The translations under genes were made by a program, and so were the position numbers. The notes under the pieces were generated by a model. That model was not told the DNA's origin. It worked only from the letters and a program-made list of their open reading frames with translations, and did not search any database. A stretch of 64,000 bases of DNA from Sarcomyxa edulis (taxonomy: Eukaryota > Basidiomycota > Agaricomycetes > Agaricales > Mycenaceae), in the NCBI GenBank assembly GCA_009761415.1, contig QUOL01000010.1:1054001-1118000 (forward strand). The letters run 5' to 3'. Of this stretch, positions 57,703 to 64,000 are shown piece after piece (the stretch's first letter is position 1; each line of letters opens with the position of its first letter).

Positions 57703-58437
57703 TCATAAGTGGCTTCGACTGAACAAGACAGAGCCCGGAACAAATTGAACAATTACACAAGAGGATGTGGAAGATGGGTCAAATTCTCGCTCGTGTCTTG
57801 AATCACTATCCATGACTATGTCTTCATCCACTTCCATCTCGAGATCTTCCGTAGCCTTAGCACGCGAAGATCGTGTCACCCTTCCTTTCGTTTCTTTCTC
57901 TGCAACTTTCGCTTTCGCCACCTTTTCCTTCCCTTTTCCCTTCGCGTCCACAGTAGCACCAGTGCCATCCGCCTTCAATACAATCCCTGCGTATCCTTCT
58001 GGAAGACCAATACTCATCCCTTGGACTATCCGCCCCCGGAACGACGCGACGAAACGCGCTGGAGCATCTGTTGGGAGTCCCGGTGATGAGATTGTCTCCA
58101 CCGGAGTAGGGCTCATTTTACTATCAAGTACATCTGCAGGAGTTTCTGCCACACCATCGGCATCGTCGTGTTTTGGGTCCGCAATCACATCCGAGCTGTT
58201 GACTTTTGAGCTAGAGGCAATACTCTCGACAGCTTTCTCGCTCTCCAGTGACGCAAAGTTTTCATCGAGAGGAGGAACGGCGACTTGGGATGACGTCCGC
58301 TCCACGCGAGAGTAAGTAGATATTGGAGCTGGTCCGGTATAGTTCACCGAGAAAGGAAGAAGGTTGGGCGAGCACGTCGGGAGATCTTCAAGTTTGGATA
58401 TTGACGCCAGTTCGAGGGTTACATGTGGCATGACCAT
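57703..58437 (-). CDS. Ribonuclease H2 subunit C (RNASEH2C-like), C-terminus uncertain
   Basis: RNase H2 removes ribonucleotides from DNA; subunit C is a non-catalytic partner. The protein begins MVMPHVTLELASI and contains CSPNLLPFSVNYTGPAPIST, matching the family pattern HLLPC-x-GPAP. The second hallmark, VASFRGRIVQGMSIGLPEGY, then AGIVLKADGTG, fits the FRGR...G...LP.G..G core of RNASEH2C. A long acidic and Lys-rich insertion follows, then DSDSRHEREFDPSS. As an uninterrupted frame it ends at 57703 (244 residues). A 40-bp intron-like segment at 57719-57758 (gt...ag) would instead give SSFEATYEVLHF and a stop at 57651, closer to the SSF-x-x-x-W ending of homologues. Homology of the core is good; the C-terminus needs transcript data. 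Confidence 0.75.
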   Translation of the reverse strand: MVMPHVTLELASISKLEDLPTCSPNLLPFSVNYTGPAPISTYSRVERTSSQVAVPPLDENFASLESEKAVESIASSSKVNSSDVIADPKHDDADGVAETPADVLDSKMSPTPVETISSPGLPTDAPARFVASFRGRIVQGMSIGLPEGYAGIVLKADGTGATVDAKGKGKEKVAKAKVAEKETKGRVTRSSRAKATEDLEMEVDEDIVMDSDSRHEREFDPSSTSSCVIVQFVPGSVLFSRSHL

Positions 58438-59143
58438 GATTGTATAGTGATCGAGTTTTGGATCGTATTTTCGCTGGTGATTCTATGTAGGGTGCTGGTA
58501 GAACCAAGGCGAGGTAAGATAGCTAGTAATTTGAAAAGTCGATTTTGGGCCGAGCTGTCAGTGTAATTTACAGGAGGAGATCTTTTCCCACGATTTACCT
58601 AATTGCAGATGTGACCTTGTGACTTTGACAACTCAACCTCAACCTCCTCGAACGACGAACGCCGTCGACAACAATATTTTATTGACCATTCGGAAAAGGT
58701 CTCATAGTATTGACACAAACCTCTGGAATTCACATCTTCTTGAATATTACTGGGTACGACATCTGTGCTCCTAGTTCATCACCGAGTCCAAATTGCAATA
58801 TTTTCTTCTGATCTTCCTCCGAAATATCCGCTTACTGGTGTTTCAGGTCCAGGTTATTTCTATTGGATGATAACTGAATCTTGATCCACAGACAGGGTTT
58901 ATCTGCTAGCACAGACTTCATACAATCCTACCTAAGTTCACCTTCGTACTCTCAATCGCGCAAACGACGACTGTACATCACGTGGTATGTGACCAGCGTG
59001 ATTTGACGTAACGGATATCTGAACGCTTGTTGATCCACAGACCGGACCCTAATTGAAATTCAACGGGTAGACGTCCGTCACCAGCTTTTAAAGTCACAAT
59101 GTGAGTGGCTGGTCACAACTCTCTTCTTCCTACTTGCTCAATC
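58438..59143. promoter_or_regulatory. Divergent intergenic region, RNase H2C / FunK1
   Basis: About 700 bp without a supported gene. Near 59099 an ATG is followed at once by a stop, and a donor-like gtgagt begins at 59101, so the FunK1 leader may be spliced. No other element is clear. Confidence 0.4.
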
Positions 59144-61497
59144 ATGGCACGCAAAATCGGTCGAAAGCAAACTAAGCCCCGTCCTCCACACACTCCTCCT
59201 CGAAAAGATATTGTAACCTCCCCACCAGTGGGTGACACTCCTCTCAAAATCAAGCTTTCCTCAGTTCTGGCAAAGGACAAGCCACTCACGCACAACGCTA
59301 TGGACCCCCAACTCAAAGTAGAGCTCGACGGCGCAGTGTTTAGATGCGTTCCACAGCTCGTAGAGCTTGTCTTTCCCGATTCTGTTCTCCCTCTTGCCGC
59401 ATCCAAACTACTCCTGAGCCTGAGCTCTGGTCCCGATCCCCATTACGACTCAAAGACAAAGCAGTGGCACGATTGCCCCAAGCTCGACAAACCCTCTATC
59501 AAGGGAGACAAAGAGAACGAGCTCTCTCGATTTCTCAATCGTGTTGGCACTGCCATGGAAGATGCATGCAGGAAACACGGCGCCGGACACAAACTATCGT
59601 TGACACGGAGATGGACCGCGAAATACGCTGAAAAGCCAGTACCCGGAGCGACCTCTCGCAAGCCAGATATACTTCTGTTCGACACAGACGACACTCTCGC
59701 TAGCGATGACAGCTGGGATACTGCCCTCGCACATTGTGAGCTGAAATCCAAGCTAGCCGATGCAACAGCCGCCGAGACTCAGTTGACAAATGGAGCATAT
59801 CTTATCTTCAAATCGCAAGATGACCGCCGCTTCAGCTTGGGTCTGTCGATGTGCGCTGCAACGATCTCCCTTCTCCTCTATGATCGCTCTGGGTTGGTCT
59901 CTTCTGATAGAGTCGACATACACGCTGAACCCGAAATGTTCATACGCATCTTAGCTGGCCTGATGTTGGCCGACTTTTCCGCTTTTGGGTATGACTCCAC
60001 AATCGAGAGGAGAGACGGCGAACAGTACATCGAGGCTGGTGGTAAGACCTATCGGCTGATCGAAACTGTATTCATTAGCGACGTTATCCGTGGCCGTGGA
60101 ACCGTATGCTGGCACGCTCGATGCAATGGTCAGGACTATGTCATCAAAGATATGTGGGCCGATGAGTCTCGTGACCACAGCGAGGCAGACATCTTGAACC
60201 TGGTGTCTGATGTTCCCGGATTGCCACACGTCGTATGGCATGGAGAAGTTCATGCTGATGGCGTCAAAGACTCGACGGCCCGTTGGCGATCCACTATCGA
60301 CAAGGAGAAACTACAACGCCTGGAAAAGCGTGTTCATCGACGACTGATCATGACTCCTTTCGCCCAACCAATACACTTTTTTTCGTCGAAGAGAGAGCTT
60401 TTATCAATGTTGATGGACATCATCAGAGGTCCGTAAATGTTTTCTTTGCGTCGTGGTAAGCGCTCACGTTGTTCTCCAGCTCACAGGCGATTGGTCAAGA
60501 AGGGCATTTTACACCGTGACATTAGTTGCCGAAATATGCTGCGCACAAAACGGTATCCCCCAGCCAAGAATCCTGGATCTGCCACACCCTCCCCCGATTC
60601 CTCTAGTGGCACTGTCCCTACCAGTGACGTCTCCGAATCCTCAACGGCCTCGACATCAACCAATAGCTCGGAGATCGACACTGACATACCACCTCCAGGC
60701 ACGTTACACAGAGGTCTCCTCATCGACTTAGATTATGCATCCGTGTCGAAGGATAAAAACAGGACACTGGCAGTTGGTCATCGAACGGTACGTCCTAATA
60801 TCCTGCTCCTTATGTATTGGCAGTTATCTACACGCGCTGATCTCATTCTCAGGGCACTCTTCCATTCATGGCAATCGACATTTTAGAATCGGACCACGAA
60901 TTTGTGCATGCACCCAAACACGATCTCGAGTCTGTCCTCTATGTGCTCATTTGGCTCTGTATACACTACGATGGCCCCGACAATTCTGAGCGTCCCGATT
61001 TCTCCATCTACGATACGCCCCTCAAGTTGTGGTTGGTAGGCGAGAACTCCAAGGCCATAGGCCATTGCAAGTACGCAATGATGACTCGGCACCTGGAAAG
61101 CGAAGTTCTGTCCCAGTTCACCCCGTACTTCGAGGACCTGAAACCCTGCATACTCGAGCTACGAGATGAATTATTCAAAACAGAAATCACTCATGAAGCC
61201 ATGCTCATCATTATGCAGAAAGCCTTCGATGCACTGCCTGATATCGAGACCGAGTTTTCCGAGACTAGCTCGAAAGGGCGTAGACGGACACGGAGCAGTA
61301 GCAAGCGAAAGCGGGATTTGGCTCTTGAAGCCGACATACCAGAGGAAGAGGAAGACGAGACGACGGAAGGAGTAGAGGAGCGGGAAGAAACGAAAGGGAA
61401 GGCTCAACAAACTAGAGACATGCGCCCGTTTGTTAGTTGTCCGGCTCCTATGAGTCCTCCAAAGCCTCAGAAACGTGTGCGATCGGACAGGTACTAG
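59144..61497 (+). CDS. FunK1-family fungal protein kinase
   Basis: FunK1 kinases are a fungal-specific, rapidly expanding family first described from Coprinopsis. The ATG at 59144 gives MARKIGRKQTKPRPPHTPP; the frame further upstream lacks an ATG. The family-specific N-terminal part includes RFLNRVGTAMEDACRKHG, SLTRRWTAKYAEKPVPGA and RKPDILLFDTDD. The kinase lobe shows YVIKDMWADESRDHSEADIL (Lys and helix C Glu), RLIMTPFAQPIHFFSSKREL, then after intron one VKKGILHRDISCRNML (HRDISxxN, 60512), IDLDYA in place of DFG (60725), and GTLPFMAIDILE with KHDLESVLYVLIWLC. A Ser-rich insertion lies between HRD and DLD. The C-terminal tail is acidic then basic (RTRSSSKRKRDLA), probably nuclear. Two introns, 747 residues. 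TAG at 61495. Confidence 0.93.
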
Positions 61498-61909
61498 AGG
61501 ACAAGTACTAGACAAGTATGAGACTCGGACGGATTGATATCTCATTGTAATCTACCATACACTTACAACATAACTATTCCATTAGGTTAAATCAACCCCA
61601 GTCAATGTCGATGGTCTCGGTTAAGCCTTCAAGCTTCAAGCTACAAGTTAAGACACGACTCGGTGCGAGTTGAATCTCAACTGATTCCAGTTCGATTCCG
61701 CCGGATTCAAATGAGAGTCTTTGACGCGTCCTGTCACAGACGGTCACGCGATTACGGCGTTACAGAGCTACGCGTCAAACCGAGATTTGGGAGTAATAAA
61801 AACTGCTAAAGTAAAAGTAAAACTTGTAAAGATTATTGATTACGCATATCATTCAGCTACCTAGTTGTCCATTACTGTCTTCGTATAGACCAGCTCCTTC
61901 TTCTTCCCT
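61498..61909. other. Convergent intergenic region
   Basis: About 410 bp between the 3' ends of FunK1 and the SH3 gene. A short palindrome (AGTTGA-atc-TCAACT near 61668-61683) and a sequence resembling a tRNA T-loop near 61690 were seen, but no tRNA fold could be completed. Confidence 0.4.
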
Positions 61910-63517
61910 TCATTCAACCTCCACGTAATTCGCTAGAGACACACGAATCAGCGCTTCAGAACAGCAAGGAAGAAACAGAAACGTACCAGGGAAAAGACCG
62001 AAATTACCATGAGGATCCTTACCCTGCCACCAATCCTCCGACGCCGCTTCGAGATCGGTGATTCGATCCCCTTCGTGGAACGAGATTTCGTTCTCTTCCG
62101 CTGCTTCATAGCTGCAGGATGTATATCAGTATCCCTCAATAACAGAGATAGGAAGTCTCATGCGAAGACGTACTCGTATAAAGCAATTGCGGTTGTACCT
62201 TCCGCTGCAGGTTCCGGCTCTGGCTCGGGAGTGGGTGGCCGAGGGGGAGCTGCCGGAGCTGCTGGAGGTGGCTACAAGACATGATTGGATGTGAACATTT
62301 TGACTTTTACGCATGGATAAATGAGACTTACAGGTGGTGGTGGTGGCGGAGGCGGGGGAGGAGGGGGGGGGGGGGAGCTCCAGCTGCTTCTGCAGGCTGC
62401 TCGACTTCCACAACCTCGACGTAATTAGCTAATGAAAAACATCATGAGCCTCCGAGCGAACCACAGACATGCAACAAAAACCACATACAAGGGAACAACC
62501 CTGTCTTCGAACCACCAGCACCTACACCACTCCACCATCCTTCGTCAATTTCTTCAATCTGCTCGATAAGTTCGCCTTCGGTGAGGTTCATTTCGTTCTC
62601 TTCTGCAGCCTGTGGGTAACATGGAAAATGTCTGAGTTTTTTCCTGATTGCGCTGGGGAACAAAGAAGGTGCGTACCTCGTAGTCATACAGTACAACCGC
62701 ACAGATACCTTGACCGGTGAGTGCGTGTCCTGCAGCGGGTTCGGGTTCGGGTTCTTGCTCAGGCTCGATTGCTAGAGAAGCCATCTGAAAAATGATAGAT
62801 GAGAAACTCGTGAAGTAAGTCAGGGTGGATGAGAATATACCTGAGCAACGGGTGCAGCTGGAGGTGGTGGTGGTGGTGGTGGCGGGGGCGGAGGAGGAGG
62901 AGGAGGGGCAGAAGGAGCAGGTTCTGGCTCTTCCTCTTGTTCCGGAGTAACGGGACGAGGTGGCGGTGGTGGAGGGGGAGGGGGAGGGGGAGGAGGCTAT
63001 AATGAAAGATCTCGACATGAATAATCATCAAGAGACATCGAAATGACGAAGCTTACAGCGGCAGCGACATGCTCTTCTTCCGCAGGCCATTCCTCTTCCT
63101 GGGGTTCTGCTTGATAACGAGACGCCAGTGATGCAACTCCAGCAGTCGCAACGGCACCAACCGCAGCACCCCCAATAGCAGCACCCGCAAGCGCACCAAA
63201 GTTCCTAGGCCCAGTCTGAGACGGCACGGACCTACCAAATGCCGGAGCGCTCGAGGTGAATTTACCAGGAGTATTACCACTAGAACTAGCACTGGGAGAG
63301 TGAGTCGGTTTCTTAGCCGAACCAGCTGCACGACTCCTCTCTTCCTCCTCTTCCGCTTGTTTCTTCGCAATCACTTGACGTTCGCTCCATGTCAATTTCT
63401 TGCCTCCGCTACCCATGCGGGAGTGAGAAGGCGATAACGTCGGTTCGGGTGCTTGTTGTTCGAACTTTGCGAAGGGGTTCTTGAGTTTCTTGGGCGCGGG
63501 TCTGGAAGATGTGGCGC
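61910..63517 (-). CDS. Tandem-SH3 Abp1/drebrin-like protein, N-terminus unresolved
   Basis: Actin-binding protein 1 links actin patches to endocytosis through C-terminal SH3 domains. The minus-strand exons begin ATSSRPAPKKLKNPF, followed by KKLTWSERQVIAKKQAEEEE, a segment typical of the Abp1 middle region, and a Gly/Ala-rich stretch (AGAAIGGAAVGAVATAGVAS). Three long proline tracts alternate with two SH3 domains: ICAVVLYDYEAAEENEMNL to EGWWSGVGAGGSKTGLFPSN (62690-62440) and TAIALYEYEAAEENEISFHE to EDWWQGKDPHGNFGLFPANY (62200-61910), both with ALYDY, WW and NYV motifs. The last intron lies at about 61933-61987. An ADF-homology domain expected at the N-terminus is not in the window. The frame enters at 63517 after a gtag-like acceptor (ctactag), so an upstream exon exists; it may be the neighbouring ORF or lie beyond 64000. 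TGA at 61910-61912. Confidence 0.8.
62345..62385 (-). repeat. Proline-coding G-rich tract with a 13-bp G homopolymer
   Basis: The + strand reads GGTGG repeats ending in an uninterrupted run of 13 G at 62363-62375, coding poly-Pro on the minus strand. Homopolymer length is prone to sequencing and replication error and could shift the frame of the SH3 gene. Confidence 0.8.
62855..62998 (-). repeat. Two proline-coding G-rich tracts between the coiled and SH3 parts
   Basis: Runs of GGTGGT and GGAGGA at 62860-62912 and 62960-62996 encode two blocks of about 14 and 10 prolines, split by PVTPEQEEEPEPAPSAP. They provide SH3- or EVH1-binding sequence or a rigid spacer. Confidence 0.8.
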
Positions 63518-63937
63518 CTAGTAGTCATCATCATTATTGTCGCCCTCGCTCTCGTTATGCATGTCCTCCCCATAGTTATCGCCGTTGTCCTGGCCGTCAA
63601 CGTCGTTGTCGCTGGCATTGCGGTCACCATCGTCTCCGTCATCGCTGTGGTTTCCATCGTCAGTAGTGTTGTCGTGATTATCGGTATCACCCTCGGAGCC
63701 ATTGTTACCATCGTCTTTGTTGGTGAGTTCATCTTCCTGCATGCCGGAGAATTGATGGTCTGCAAGATCCAGAGGAAGATCCTGAGGTATCTCCATAGGT
63801 AAACCTCCCGCCCTGCTAGCGGTAGCCTTGGGATTGCCACCCAATATATTCTCGATCCTCTCCAACCTCTCGCGAAGATCATCGACTACCTCCAATTTCT
63901 TGTTGAGGTCGCCAACTAATTTGATCAACCTACTCAT
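63518..63937 (-). CDS. Acidic coiled-coil ORF, possibly the 5' exon of the SH3 gene
   Basis: The ATG at 63937 directly follows an acceptor-like tattatag. The 139-residue frame begins MSRLIKLVGDLNKKLEVVDD, a heptad-like amphipathic helix extending to ERLERIENILGG, and then turns into an Asp/Asn/Gly-rich tail (HSDDGDDGDRNASDNDVDG). It ends at 63518 just where the SH3-gene exon starts. A GT donor within the tail (about 63625, after GACGATG) is in the right phase to splice to the exon at 63517, which would drop the last 30 residues. It could therefore be an exon of the SH3 gene or a separate small gene. No family recognised. Confidence 0.5.
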   Translation of the reverse strand: MSRLIKLVGDLNKKLEVVDDLRERLERIENILGGNPKATASRAGGLPMEIPQDLPLDLADHQFSGMQEDELTNKDDGNNGSEGDTDNHDNTTDDGNHSDDGDDGDRNASDNDVDGQDNGDNYGEDMHNESEGDNNDDDY

Positions 63938-64000
63938 CTATAATCCCCCCCGAAAAAAGGTGTTGAACTGTGTAGATGAAACAGATCCAAGAGATAAGAC

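Noticed and set aside
61640..61760. tRNA-like sequence (a T-loop-like GTTCGATTCC)
   Set aside because: No acceptor stem or anticodon arm could be paired, so no tRNA gene is called.
1..64000. A dedicated novel defence, biosynthetic or mobile system
   Set aside because: Nearly all recognisable genes are conserved single-copy eukaryotic genes; no core biosynthetic enzyme, transposase, reverse transcriptase, terminal repeat or CRISPR-like array was seen.

Overview
This window is nuclear DNA of a filamentous basidiomycete, most likely an Agaricomycete. The evidence is the dense packing of genes on both strands, the many 35-80 bp introns in nearly every gene, a Tsp2-type tetraspanin, a FunK1-family kinase (a fungal-specific family expanded in mushrooms) and the overall basidiomycete flavour of the encoded proteins. 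There is no prokaryotic organisation, no CRISPR array, no rRNA and no recognisable transposon. Exon structures were read by eye from GT/GC-AG signals and reading-frame continuity, so outer boundaries are better supported than individual splice sites in the larger genes.

Left part (1-22 kb): 5' two-thirds of mitochondrial escape protein YME2 (minus, runs off the left edge), an RTA1-like 7-TM lipid exporter, a Tsp2 tetraspanin with a predicted 4-nt microexon, the rRNA methyltransferase BMT2, a 5'-nucleotidase-family metallophosphoesterase, a small membrane protein, a large acidic protein of unknown function, TRAPPC13, V-ATPase subunit H (VMA13) divergent from mitochondrial ribosomal protein mL46, and the mitochondrial nuclease NUC1.

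Middle part (22-45 kb): a single-pass membrane protein of unknown function, a long Ser/Pro-rich protein whose C-terminus resembles a PINIT domain, a low-affinity cAMP phosphodiesterase (PDE1 type), striatin, the ribosome-associated TMA7, the HAD phosphatase MDP-1, the SSU-processome WD40 protein UTP18, and a long secreted alpha/beta hydrolase.

Right part (45-64 kb): the CCR4-NOT scaffold NOT1, a GPI-anchored GH13 enzyme with both conserved alpha-amylase histidines replaced (Agt-like), an MFS sugar transporter divergent from it, an RNase H2 subunit C candidate, a FunK1 kinase, and a tandem-SH3 Abp1-like protein next to an acidic coiled-coil ORF at the right edge.

The genes are mostly conserved housekeeping genes (ribosome biogenesis: BMT2, UTP18, TMA7; mitochondria: YME2, mL46, NUC1; trafficking and acidification: TRAPPC13, VMA13; mRNA decay: NOT1; signalling: PDE1, striatin, FunK1). 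I see no co-regulated cluster. The amylase-like enzyme and the sugar transporter are the only neighbours with an obvious metabolic link. I did not find a convincing undescribed multi-gene system; the most interesting items are the Agt-like active site, the 4-nt microexon, four GC-AG introns, the very tight NOT1/amylase junction and the unknown proteins at 11.8, 23.9 and 26.3 kb.
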